A DNA stretch of 44,993 nt. It comes from Kiritimatiellota bacterium (GTDB lineage Bacteria > Verrucomicrobiota > Lentisphaeria > Oligosphaerales > JAADHN01). The notes beneath the pieces were generated by a model. That model made no database searches and was not told the origin of the DNA. It was given only the letters and a program-made list of their open reading frames with translations. Of this stretch, positions 32,865 through 42,600 are shown piece after piece (the first letter of the stretch is position 1; every line of letters begins with the position of its first letter). The position numbers and the translations under genes were made by a program. The stretch is taken from the NCBI GenBank assembly GCA_013151865.1, contig JAADHN010000027.1:1-44993 (forward strand). The letters are read 5' to 3'.

Positions 32865-35657
32865 ATGGCTTTCATACGTTTTCTCTCGACAGATCTCCCG
32901 GGCCGTTTCGGCCGGGTCTGGACTGCGTGCGTCTTCCTCGCCGGTACGGCTGTGGCCACCGCGGGGTGGGTCGAGGACGCTCCGGGTAAGACGATTATTC
33001 ACGTCAAGCTGTACTGGCTTCCCGACCCGACGCGTACGGACACGGCGACGCGGGCCGACGTGGCCGGAGTCCGTGAGTTCGTGCGCCGGTTCCCGAAGAT
33101 ATTTGCGGCGCGCTACCGGGACAAATACAAAGCCAACCCGGAAAAATACGGCCGGCACGACTGGGACCATGTGGAAATACGTCTCCACAAGTCGTCCGGC
33201 ATCCGGGTGGAAGGGGTGGAGAACGACCTGTTGGCTATTGCCGGCGGTGTGGCTCCCGACGTTCTGTACGTGAATTTTCGCAAGTCGGACACGTACATTA
33301 CCCAGGGCTTCTTGTATCCATTGGACAATCCGGAGGACGGGTATCTGACGTCCATGTCTCAGGAAGAGCAGGACTTCCGTATCCACCCCAAGATTTGGCC
33401 GGTGATCCGCCGGAAAGGGCCGCATGGCGTCAAGCGCGTCTGGGCCATTCCCTACGGCGGGGCCCTGGGCAAAGTCTTGCTCTACCGGAAAGACCTGTTT
33501 GAACAAGCGGGACTGCCTTACCCGACGAACGATTGGACCTGGGACGACTTGTACACGGCCTGCCGGAAGATCACCGATCCCGGGAACGGCGTTTACGGGG
33601 TGCGCTTCGGTCGGGGCAAGCACGAGTCATGGTATTGGATCACGTTCCTCTGGTCTGCGGGCGGAGATATTCTTGTCGAAGACGAAAAGACCGGCAAATG
33701 GCGGGCGGTGTTCGACAGTCCCGAAGCCGCCGTGGCGCTGGATTTCTACACCCGGCTCTGCACCGAACCGTGGTTGGACAAAGATGGACAGAAGCGCTTC
33801 GGCTATGCGTACAAAGAGGCCAGCGAGGCCAGCCAGAAGTGGGACCGCGGCGAAATCGCCATGATGTTCGCCTATATCGACGAGAAGCTCTTTCAGACCA
33901 TCAATCCGGACGTGACCGGGATGGTTCCGGTGCCGAAAGGGCCGACGGGCATACGGGCCGCGGAACTCAACAGCCGCATGATGGGCCTGTTTTCGGACAT
34001 CAAAGACCCGGTCGTCCGGGACGCGGCCTGGGAATACCTGCGTTTCTACGATTGCAAAGATGCCGTGCGCATCAAAACCCGGATCATGGTCGAGGGCGGT
34101 TTGGGGCGTTTCGTCAACCCGAAGTATCTCAACATGTTCGGATACCCGGAGGTGGCGCGCCTGGCGCCGCGGGGCTGGTCGGAGACGTTCAATATCGCCA
34201 TCCGGACCGGAAAGCCGGAGCCCTACGGTCCGAACAGCAATCTGGCCTACAACATCATGACCTACCCGATCCAGGATGCCGAAGACATGGCTCTGAGCGG
34301 GGACTTGCCCAAGTATGTTCCGGGACGCAAGGTGCGTTACAACGAGAAGCGGCTGTCCATCCTGAAGGGGTTGCTCCACAAGGCGGTCCTCAAGGCCAAC
34401 GAAGAGATGCTCCAGGAGTATACGCCCCGGGAGTTGTTCAAACGTCGCGTTTCGGCGGCGGTCCTCCTGGTTGCCATTACCATCACCTTCGCCCTGGTTT
34501 TCCGGTATATCAACAGAGTCTTCAGCGGTCCGGACCTGCCCGCTGGCGTCAGGCGGCCCACTTTCCTCGACGAGTTGCGGCGCTTTCGTTGGGCCTTCGT
34601 CCTGCTGTTGCCGGCGCTGGGGACCATTCTGGTGTGGCGCTATTTTCCATTGCTGCAGGGCTCGATGATGGCGTTCCAGGATTACCGTATTCTCGGCGAT
34701 TCGAGATGGGTGTGGTTGGACAATTTCGGCCACGCACTCTACGATCCGGACTGGTGGGGTTCTGTCTGGAATTCTCTTCGGTACAGCTTCTTGGTGATTG
34801 CCCTGACCTTCCTGCCGCCGGTGATCCTGGCCATCCTGCTCCAGGAAGTCCCCCGGGGCAAGGTGGTGTACCGTACCATCTTCTACCTGCCCGCCGTGAT
34901 CACCGGCCTGGTCATCATTCTGCTCTGGAAATCGTTCTACGAACCCAGTGAGCGCGGGGCCCTGAACGGGATCCTCATGCACATCCCGGCGGCTGCTTAC
35001 CTGGCGGTCGGCCTTGTCCTCTTCCTCATCGCCGTGTCCTTTTCTCGACGTCTGCTCTACCACCGGATTTATGCCGTTGCGATGATCTTTTTCCTGGTCG
35101 GATGCGCCTTGCTCTACACCTGTTACTGCTTGGCCCACCCCATCCTTGCCCGGCCGGGCTTTTCGCTGTTCGCGCGATTGTTCACCCTGCGGCTCGACGT
35201 GCCGTACCGATGGCTCGGGGACCGCGAAACCGCCATGCTCGCCTGCGTGCTGCCGATGGTCTGGGCCGGAATGGGGCCCGGATGCCTCATCTACCTCGCC
35301 GCGCTCAAGGGGATTGCCGACGATTTCTACGAGGCGGCGGACATTGACGGGGCCACGTTCATCGACAAGATCCTCTTCATTGTGTTCCCCATCCTCAAGC
35401 CGCTGCTGATTATCAACTTCGTGGGCGTATTCATCAATTCCTGGCGCTCCACAGCCAACATTCTCGCCATGACCGGCGGAGGCGCCGGCACCGAGGTGGC
35501 CGGGCTGCACATCTTTTACAAGGCCTTTATTTTTCTCAAGTTCGGTCCGGCAACCGCCATGGCCTGGATTCTCGGGTTCATGCTGATTGGGTTCACCGTG
35601 TACCAGCTCCGCATCCTTTCACGTCTCGAATTCCGGACAACGGGGAACAAGACCTGA
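32865..35657 (+). CDS. Fused extracellular sugar-binding protein and ABC permease (MalE-MalF-like)
   Basis: A 930-residue protein combining two parts normally encoded separately. A signal segment (VWTACVFLAGTAVATAG) leads into a family 1 solute-binding protein (about 30-520; GGVAPDVLYVNF, GFLYPLDN, VWAIPYGGALGKVLLYRKDL, NDWTWDDLYTACRKI). At about 527 a membrane helix AAVLLVAITITFALVFRYI starts the MalF-like permease, followed by about six further segments and the EAA loop EAADIDGATFIDKI near residue 825. The binding protein is thus tethered to the outer face of its own permease. The ATG at 32865 has GGGGG eight bases upstream. Stop and next start overlap in ATGA-like fashion (one base). No ATPase gene is in the window, so a shared MsmX/UgpC-like ATPase must be supplied from elsewhere. 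Confidence 0.9.
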   Translation: MAFIRFLSTDLPGRFGRVWTACVFLAGTAVATAGWVEDAPGKTIIHVKLYWLPDPTRTDTATRADVAGVREFVRRFPKIFAARYRDKYKANPEKYGRHDWDHVEIRLHKSSGIRVEGVENDLLAIAGGVAPDVLYVNFRKSDTYITQGFLYPLDNPEDGYLTSMSQEEQDFRIHPKIWPVIRRKGPHGVKRVWAIPYGGALGKVLLYRKDLFEQAGLPYPTNDWTWDDLYTACRKITDPGNGVYGVRFGRGKHESWYWITFLWSAGGDILVEDEKTGKWRAVFDSPEAAVALDFYTRLCTEPWLDKDGQKRFGYAYKEASEASQKWDRGEIAMMFAYIDEKLFQTINPDVTGMVPVPKGPTGIRAAELNSRMMGLFSDIKDPVVRDAAWEYLRFYDCKDAVRIKTRIMVEGGLGRFVNPKYLNMFGYPEVARLAPRGWSETFNIAIRTGKPEPYGPNSNLAYNIMTYPIQDAEDMALSGDLPKYVPGRKVRYNEKRLSILKGLLHKAVLKANEEMLQEYTPRELFKRRVSAAVLLVAITITFALVFRYINRVFSGPDLPAGVRRPTFLDELRRFRWAFVLLLPALGTILVWRYFPLLQGSMMAFQDYRILGDSRWVWLDNFGHALYDPDWWGSVWNSLRYSFLVIALTFLPPVILAILLQEVPRGKVVYRTIFYLPAVITGLVIILLWKSFYEPSERGALNGILMHIPAAAYLAVGLVLFLIAVSFSRRLLYHRIYAVAMIFFLVGCALLYTCYCLAHPILARPGFSLFARLFTLRLDVPYRWLGDRETAMLACVLPMVWAGMGPGCLIYLAALKGIADDFYEAADIDGATFIDKILFIVFPILKPLLIINFVGVFINSWRSTANILAMTGGGAGTEVAGLHIFYKAFIFLKFGPATAMAWILGFMLIGFTVYQLRILSRLEFRTTGNKT

Positions 35658-37660
35658 TGGCCATTATTTCAGAGATCGGGCGAAAGGCCCCCAAAGTCAG
35701 GCTCCTGATCTGGAGCATCTATACCGTGCTGACGCTCGGGGCACTCTCGATGATTTACCCGTTCCTCCTCATGATTTCCGGCAGTATGAAGAGCAGCGTG
35801 GACCTGAAAGACTTCGACGCCGTGCCGAAGTTCCTCTACAGCGATACCGATTTGTACCGGAACCATATCAGCAGATACCTGCAGGGACTGTCCCGCCTTT
35901 TCCATGTCAGCGCCTTTCGACCGGCAGATCCCAACGTACTCTACCGAAAGTATATCGAGGGCTTGTTCAATGAGTCGTTGGACGTGGTGCGGGAAACTTA
36001 CGATATCGAGTTCCGCTCTTTCGAGACGGTCGATCCGCCCGCGACGATCAACCGGGATCGGGTTCGGCTCTGGCATGAATTCCTGAAAGACATCCGGCCG
36101 TCGCAGCTCGCGTCCGCCTGCGGCTTTGTCTCGACCCCGGCCTCCCGGACCGAGCCGGAAATGCTGCGGCGTTTCAAACGTCGTATCATGAAGAAGACCG
36201 AGGGAGATGTGGACGTCGCCAACCGCGAGTACCAGACTCAATTCGTCAACTGGAATGCCTTTTACGTGCTGCCCGAGGACTACCTGCTCCGGCGGAACAA
36301 GCCCAACCCGACCCCGTTCATGCGCGAATTCTGGCAGTTCAAGAGTGAACAGCCGGAAGTCGACATCTATTATTTTTCTGTGAAAGGGTTCTATAAACGC
36401 GTTTTCCTGAAGGCGCAATACACCAAGGAGATCGAGGCTTACAACAAGGCCCATCACACGACATTCGAATCCTGGGACGAGGTCGTGCTCCCCCGTCGTT
36501 ACCCGGCCGAGGCGCCGGGACCGGTGCGCGACGACTGGGAACATTTCGTCCGGAACACGCTCAACCTGCTCTGGGTCCGGGCCAAGCCCGAGGCCGCGCC
36601 GCTCTATCGCGCTTTTCTCAAAGCGAAATACGGCGACATCGGCGCCTTCAAACGCAACTATGGCCCGAAGTTCAATGCCTTGCGCTCGTTCGACGAGGTC
36701 CCTCTTGTCCGAGATCCGCCACTGACCGGCGTCGTGCTCAGTGACTGGGAGGCGTTCCTGACCGGGTGGAAAGACCCGGACACCGGCCGAATGCACATGC
36801 TCCCCGCCTCCATGGTGTACATCCAGTGCCTGGACTTCCAATTCCAGGATTGGCTCATGAAGCGATTCGGGTCGCTTGCGCGGGTCAATGCCGCCTTGGG
36901 CACGAACTACGCCGTTCCGGAGCAGATCGCCATGCCGCAGCGGGAGGCCCACTACGCGGCGTTCCAGGCCAACAAGGGACGCCTCCGCCGCGAGTTTGTC
37001 GTGCGCAATTACGCCACGGTCCTGGATTATCTGGTCTTCCACGGACGCGGTATCATGAACACGGTCATTTACTGCTCCCTGGCCGTACTCTGCGCGCTGT
37101 TGGTCAACCCGTTGGCCGCCTATGCCATGAGTCGCTACAAGATGCCGTCCACCTACAAGATCCTGCTGTTTCTCATGCTGACCATGGCGTTTCCGCCGAT
37201 GGTGACGCAGATCCCGGTTTTCCTGATGCTCCGCAACTTCCATCTGCTGAACACGTTTGCGGCTCTGATCCTCCCGGGGCTCGCCAACGGATATTCGATA
37301 TTCCTGCTCAAAGGTTTCTTCGACTCGCTTCCCAGGGAACTCTACGAGAGTGCGGCGCTCGACGGGGCCGGGGAATGGACCATGTTCTGGCAGATCACCA
37401 TGAGCCTGTCCAAGCCCATTCTGGCCGTGATCGGGTTGAGCGCGTTCACCTTGGCGTATTCCAATTTCATGTTCGCCTTGCTCATTTGCCAGGACGAGAA
37501 GATGTGGACCATGATGGTCTGGCTCTACCAGCTCCAGATGCGCAGCGGTCAGGCAGTGGTCTACGCGTCTCTGATCATTGCCGGGATTCCAACCTTGCTC
37601 ATCTTCGTTTTCGCCCAGAACATCATCATGCGCGGCATCGTGGTGCCGGTCGAGAAATAA
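35657..37660 (+). CDS. MalG-like ABC permease with a ~415-residue extracytoplasmic repeat insert
   Basis: A 667-residue carbohydrate ABC permease, more than twice the usual 280. Segment 1 lies at about 17-41; residues about 45-460 are an insert, and the remaining permease core is at 465-667, with the EAA loop ELYESAALDGAGEWTMFW (561-578). The insert contains five divergent repeats of about 75 residues starting near 96, 172, 246, 317 and 395. Each has a pattern such as YRAFLKAKYGDIGAFKRNYG or WLMKRFGSLARVNAALGTNY, then S-[WF]-x-E-V and a proline, resembling a motif seen in GH42-type glycosidases. It would dock against the fused binding protein of the previous gene, whose stop overlaps this start by one base. 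Binding of long oligosaccharides is inferred. Confidence 0.9.
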   Translation: MAIISEIGRKAPKVRLLIWSIYTVLTLGALSMIYPFLLMISGSMKSSVDLKDFDAVPKFLYSDTDLYRNHISRYLQGLSRLFHVSAFRPADPNVLYRKYIEGLFNESLDVVRETYDIEFRSFETVDPPATINRDRVRLWHEFLKDIRPSQLASACGFVSTPASRTEPEMLRRFKRRIMKKTEGDVDVANREYQTQFVNWNAFYVLPEDYLLRRNKPNPTPFMREFWQFKSEQPEVDIYYFSVKGFYKRVFLKAQYTKEIEAYNKAHHTTFESWDEVVLPRRYPAEAPGPVRDDWEHFVRNTLNLLWVRAKPEAAPLYRAFLKAKYGDIGAFKRNYGPKFNALRSFDEVPLVRDPPLTGVVLSDWEAFLTGWKDPDTGRMHMLPASMVYIQCLDFQFQDWLMKRFGSLARVNAALGTNYAVPEQIAMPQREAHYAAFQANKGRLRREFVVRNYATVLDYLVFHGRGIMNTVIYCSLAVLCALLVNPLAAYAMSRYKMPSTYKILLFLMLTMAFPPMVTQIPVFLMLRNFHLLNTFAALILPGLANGYSIFLLKGFFDSLPRELYESAALDGAGEWTMFWQITMSLSKPILAVIGLSAFTLAYSNFMFALLICQDEKMWTMMVWLYQLQMRSGQAVVYASLIIAGIPTLLIFVFAQNIIMRGIVVPVEK

Positions 37661-37689
37661 CACCGCAGCCGTGTACTGCCGGGGGTTAA

Positions 37690-38520
37690 ATGGCACTTTT
37701 CGACGACCTTCCCGAGTCACTCCTCGCCAACCTCGAGCGGACCGCGCGCACCGCCGGTGCACTTGTCTTGGACCATTACGGCGCCGTGCAGGCGTTCGAG
37801 AAAGTCGACGGCAGCGTCATTACCGAGGCGGACAAGGCTGTCGAGAGGTTCCTCCGGCGCGAACTCCCCCTGCTTTTCGAAGGGGCGTACATCGGGGAGG
37901 AAACGCCGCGGGACGCAGCCGTCTTGAAAGAGGCCCGCCGTGCCGAATGGCTGTGGATTGTGGACCCGATCGACGGGACAGCGGCGTTCATGGACCGGCT
38001 CGACACGTTTTGTGTGTCCATCGGCCTTTTCCGGCGGGGCCGTCCTTATGCGGGCCTGGTTTACTTTCCCGCGGTGGATCACTGTTATCGGGCCTCGCGT
38101 GGACGCGGCGCCGAGTGCGACGGCCGCCCGATTCATGCCCTGGAAGCCCCTCCCATTCCCGACCGGGCGACCTTGTATGTGGATGCCCGCGCCCACCTCA
38201 GGTACCGCATCGGATACCCGGGAAAGACGCGTTCCCTGGGCAGTACGGCCTTTCACTACCTGTTGGTCGCCCGCGGCGCGGCGGTCGGGGCGCTCTCCAC
38301 GGCCCGTATTTGGGATTATGCCGGGGCCGCGGCTGTTTTGCTCGAAGCCGGCGGTGTGCTTCGCCACCTGGACGGGAGCGAAATCGACTGGTCCAACTGG
38401 TTCGCGGGGCAACGTCTTTCGCCCCCGGTCCTCGGGACCGCCCCGTTTTTCTTCGACGAAATCCGGGGACATGTGACTTCTCTCGAAACGAGTGGCTGCG
38501 GAAGGTGCGAAGAACAATGA
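37690..38520 (+). CDS. Inositol monophosphatase-family phosphatase
   Basis: A 276-residue Mg-dependent sugar or inositol phosphatase of the IMPase/FBPase/CysQ superfamily. Motif 1 is Glu70-Glu71-Thr in YIGEET, motif 2 is WIVDPIDGTAAF with Asp92 and Asp95, and motif 3 is Asp209 in ARIWDYAGAAAVLLEAGG. All metal ligands are present. It lacks a signal peptide and acts in the cytoplasm. It lies 29 bases after the permease gene with GGGGG before its ATG, so it is co-transcribed with sugar uptake. The substrate could be inositol phosphate, a sugar phosphate, histidinol phosphate or phosphoadenosine phosphate. Its operon position favours a sugar- or inositol-phosphate, and the Gfo/Idh/MocA dehydrogenase at 1419 would fit inositol use. 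Confidence 0.9.
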   Translation: MALFDDLPESLLANLERTARTAGALVLDHYGAVQAFEKVDGSVITEADKAVERFLRRELPLLFEGAYIGEETPRDAAVLKEARRAEWLWIVDPIDGTAAFMDRLDTFCVSIGLFRRGRPYAGLVYFPAVDHCYRASRGRGAECDGRPIHALEAPPIPDRATLYVDARAHLRYRIGYPGKTRSLGSTAFHYLLVARGAAVGALSTARIWDYAGAAAVLLEAGGVLRHLDGSEIDWSNWFAGQRLSPPVLGTAPFFFDEIRGHVTSLETSGCGRCEEQ

Positions 38521-38614
38521 ACCGGGCCGCAAGCGTCTCGCGGCGCAGCAATCGCGCACTCCCACACGCGGATGGCGCGACGTCCCTCGTGGCCGGCCCG
38601 GGGGAGGTGAGGAG

Positions 38615-39670
38615 ATGTTTGGGACAGGCGGCTTGTCGGTACATGCCCGGGCGGGAACGACGGTGACGGCCGGGCGTCCACCGTTCGTGTCCCTTGTTTG
38701 GGGGAGCTGCCTGGCGGTCGGTCTCGCGAATGCCGCCGTACCGGTGGAAAAGGCGGTTCGGACCCCGGCGGGCACTGCGCGCGAACTGATTGCAGACCGG
38801 CATTTCCGGCGTGGCTTCATCCTGCTCAACCCCAAAGCCGGTCGCGTGGTCAAAGTCGCGGAACTGCGGTGGGCCGGGGCCGGACCCGGCCCGCCGGTTT
38901 GGCGCCTGGCCCAGTGGAACAGCCGCTATTCACTGGCCGGCGTCGCCCCCGAGCAGCCGGCGAGCGGCGTCGTCCGGTTTGCGAACAAAGCCAAAGAAGT
39001 GATGGTTGCCGTTCCCGGACGTCCGGAAGCCGACTTGACCCTGACAGTAAACGGCAGTGCCGAATACGCCGGGCGTCCGCGTCGCAAAGGGCAGCCGTGG
39101 CCTCACTTGCTGGTCTCCCAGCGTTTCGCCGATCCGCCGCGGGTTGCGGAATTGTCCGAGGCCCGCTTTCGCGTTTCGGCCAGACTCCTCTTCAGCCGCC
39201 TGCAGAAAACCCCGGATTTCACGCCGCGGCTGCACGCCGCACAGTTTCTGGTCTTCCTGACGATTCAGAACCTGAACCGGAGATCCGCAGGGTACGGCGA
39301 TTTCCTGTACTTGGGCATTCCGCTGTACGACAGTCGTTATCCGACCCCCAGACGCTTCACCGCCCCGGACCAGGCGGGAAAGTTCATTTATACTCCCGAC
39401 GGGACGGTTTATACCCGTCGGCGTCTGGCGGACGGCAAATGGGTCTCCATCGACAAAGACGTGTTGCCGATCATACGGTCGGGATTGCGCGAGGCGTGGC
39501 GCCGGGGGTTTCTGGCGGCATCGCACGACCTCGTCGACTACCGGATCGCCGGGATGAACCTGGGCTGGGAAGTGCCGGGAATCTACGATGTCGGCGCCCG
39601 CGTGCGGGACCTGTCCCTGACGGTCTTCTCGGCCGATCCCCGCCCCGTCGCGTCCGACCGGAACGACTGA
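38615..39670 (+). CDS. Secreted protein of unknown function in the uptake/GH2 operon
   Basis: A 351-residue exported protein that I do not recognise. A signal peptide (FVSLVWGSCLAVGLANA) precedes a mostly beta-rich body. Notable stretches are RRGFILLNPKAGRVVKVAEL, WRLAQWNSRYSL, LYLGIPLYDSRYPTPRRF and, near the end, GMNLGWEVPGIYDVGARVR. The ATG at 38615 has an ideal ribosome site, GGAGGTGAGGAG; upstream in-frame ATG codons overlap the phosphatase gene and extend before the signal peptide. It ends 10 bases before the GH2-like gene and is clearly coupled with it. Binding or processing of the same glycan is a plausible role from context only. Confidence 0.75.
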   Translation: MFGTGGLSVHARAGTTVTAGRPPFVSLVWGSCLAVGLANAAVPVEKAVRTPAGTARELIADRHFRRGFILLNPKAGRVVKVAELRWAGAGPGPPVWRLAQWNSRYSLAGVAPEQPASGVVRFANKAKEVMVAVPGRPEADLTLTVNGSAEYAGRPRRKGQPWPHLLVSQRFADPPRVAELSEARFRVSARLLFSRLQKTPDFTPRLHAAQFLVFLTIQNLNRRSAGYGDFLYLGIPLYDSRYPTPRRFTAPDQAGKFIYTPDGTVYTRRRLADGKWVSIDKDVLPIIRSGLREAWRRGFLAASHDLVDYRIAGMNLGWEVPGIYDVGARVRDLSLTVFSADPRPVASDRND

Positions 39671-39680
39671 GGAACAGATC

Positions 39681-42600
39681 ATGCGTGCTTGCTCTTTTTG
39701 TCGCGGCGGAACTTCGCTTTTTCTCGGTAATTGGGGCGTGAGCGCCGTTTTCAGTGCCGTCGTCGCGGCGGCGGCGCTCTGCATTTCGGTCGCAGCCGGA
39801 CAGAACGCTCCGGCGAACCTGGTGCGGAACGGCAGTTTCGAAGCGGACGTCGACCGCGACGGCCGCCCCGACGGCTGGCAGCAGAGCGAACACGCGGTGT
39901 TGAAATCGGACGGCCGCAATCGTTGGTTGTTGCTGGACGGTGGAGGCGTGAGTTCCGGCCAGAACATTCCCCTCAAACCGGAATGGTGGCGCCTTACTCT
40001 GAGTATGCGAATGAAAGCCACCGGCGTGGTCCGCGGCAAACAAAGTTGGCAGGACGCGCGCCTGGCCATGGCATTCTACGACAAATCCGGCAAACGGGTC
40101 GGGCCGTGGCCCAATGTCTTCCATGCCGTAGGCACGACGGACTGGATCCAGTGCCGCCGAGATTACTACGTGCCCTGGGGCGCGACGGAACTGCAGTTGG
40201 GGGCGGCGAATTTCGGCCGCGCCGGAACGGCCGAGTTCGATGACATTCGCATCGTCGTCAGCGCCCGTCGTCCGAAAGATCCGACCGACGCCTCACTGCC
40301 GGCAGGCGTGGTCCGGCCCTGGGCGATGGAGTCGGCTTGGCGTCGGGCGAATGCCGCACGTGAGCGGGTCTGCCTGAACGGGCTCTGGCGTTTCGCACCG
40401 GTTGCGACCGAGGAGCACGCCGAAGCGCCGCCGCCCGAAGGCAGAGGCTGGTGGGGCTGGTTCAAGGTGCCGGGGACATGGCCGGGACGTTTGGCGCCGG
40501 ATACGTCCGGGGATGTCCAGGCCGTCCGCTTGTCGCCCTGGTTCTTTCGACTCACCGACAAGACCGGGTTCGATCAGGCATGGTACCGCCGGACCTTTAC
40601 CGCGCCGCCGTCGTGGAAAGGACGCCGCATTCTGCTCGACCCCGGACTGGTACAGACCCATGCCCGGGTCCGGGTGGATGGGCGTGACGCAGGCCGAATA
40701 TGGTTTCCGGGGGGGCGACTCGATCTCACCGATTTTGTCCGCCCCGGCATGGAACAGACTCTGGACATCCTGGTGACGGCCCGGCCGCTGGCCGCGGAGA
40801 GCACGGCCTTCATGGCGCCGGACCGAATCGTGAAGCAGAAAGCGACTGTGCGTTGGAAAGGACTCGTCGGCGATGTGTTCCTCGATGCGGAGCCGGAGCG
40901 TGACGCCATTCAGGCCGTACATGTAATCACTTCGGTGCGCCGGAAGACCATTGCCTTCGAGATCGAACTGGCCCGGGCGAGCGGGACGGTGCGCCGTGCC
41001 ACCGTACGTATCCTCCGCGGGGGAAGGGTGGTGCGACAGTTCGAGTTTCCCCAAGTGCACCCCGGACGGAACGGCGCCGCGCTCCGTTTGGAGGCCCCGT
41101 GGTCCGATCCGGACCTTTGGGACCTGGACACACCCGAGAATCTCTACGACGCAGTGGTAACCCTCGATGATGCGACGGGAGGACTCGTGGACGAATCCCT
41201 CCCGATCCGTTTCGGGTTCCGCGAATTCCGGATCCAGGGCCGGGACTTCTATTTGAACGATTCGCCCATTCACCTCCGGGCCCTGTTGTCGCGCAATATC
41301 AATTCCGCAGCGGACAAGGCCGACCGTGCCGGCGGCGTTCGCACCTGTCGTCGGCTTAAGGCGTACGGGTTCAATTTCCTTATCACCTCGAATTACAACT
41401 TTGCCCCGGGGGCGGTGAGCTACATGAACGGCCTGCTGGAAGCCGCGGACACCACCGGATATCTGGTTTCGTTTTCTCTGCCCCATGTCAAGGACTTCAA
41501 CTGGAATCTGAGCGCCCCGGACCAACGCGCCCGTTACCGGGCCATCGCCCGTTGGATCATCCGTCGCGTTTGGAATCATCCCAGCGTTGCGACCTACGCC
41601 ATGAATCACAATGCCTGCGGGTACTTCGGGGACCAGAATCCCCTTAAGATCGACGGACGCTACGACCCGGACACCGTCGCCGGCAGGCCGCCCCGGCGCA
41701 GTCGGGCCCAGGCCCGGATCGCCGCCGGGATTGTCGAGGCCATAGATCCCACTCGGCCCGTCTACCATCACCAGTCCGGCAATCTCGGGGAGATGCACAC
41801 CGTCAACATCTACCTGAACTGGGCCCCCCGCCGCGAGCGCAGCAATTGGCTCGAACATTGGGCGACCACCGGAACCAAGCCGGTCTTCTTCGTCGAGTGG
41901 GGATTGCCGCACATTTCCTCGTGGTCAAGTTACCGCGGCCCGCGATTCATCTGGCGGTACGCTGCCTTCCAGCGACTGTGGGACAGCGAATTCGCCGCGG
42001 CGATCAAAGGCGAAGGCGCTTATCGTATGACGAAGATCAAACAGCAGTCCCTCGATTTGGAGGAGCGGCTGTGGGCGACGGGCAAGCCGTTTCATTGGTA
42101 TGAGTTGATACGATACTTGCGCGGTCGGGAAGAGGACCACCTCGACATCAAGGCGTGGTTTGCCGCCGACAATTGGCGCTCGCACCGCACGTGGGGTGCT
42201 TCCGCCATGCTGCCCTGGGACCAGGGCGGTTTTTGGACGCGGGTGAAAGAGACCCCGCCCACCGACAACCCCGCCGCCTTCAAGAACCTCCAACAGCCGG
42301 GCATTGTCCCGGACCGTTTTTTGGCCGGCGATCAGTACATCGACGACACCGGTTCGGAATCGAATTTCGAGCCCACGATCCTGGGCCGTACGTTCCTGCG
42401 CTGGAACCGACCGGTGATTGCCTACATTGCGGGCAAGCCGGGAGAGTTCACGGAACGGAGCGGCAATTTCCGGCCGGGCGAAACGGTCCGCAAGCAACTG
42501 ATCGTCGTCAACGACTCCCGGCGCACGTTGGAATGCCGGTGGTCGTGGCGGTTCGTATCCGGCGGACCCCGGGCGCACGGCGCCGTCAGGGTCCGGCCGG

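Noticed and set aside
34380-34520. SBP-permease fusion as a frameshift or missing-stop artefact
   Set aside because: The junction is in frame, codon use is continuous, and the linker reads smoothly into a membrane helix; no ribosome site or start suitable for a separate permease gene is obvious there.
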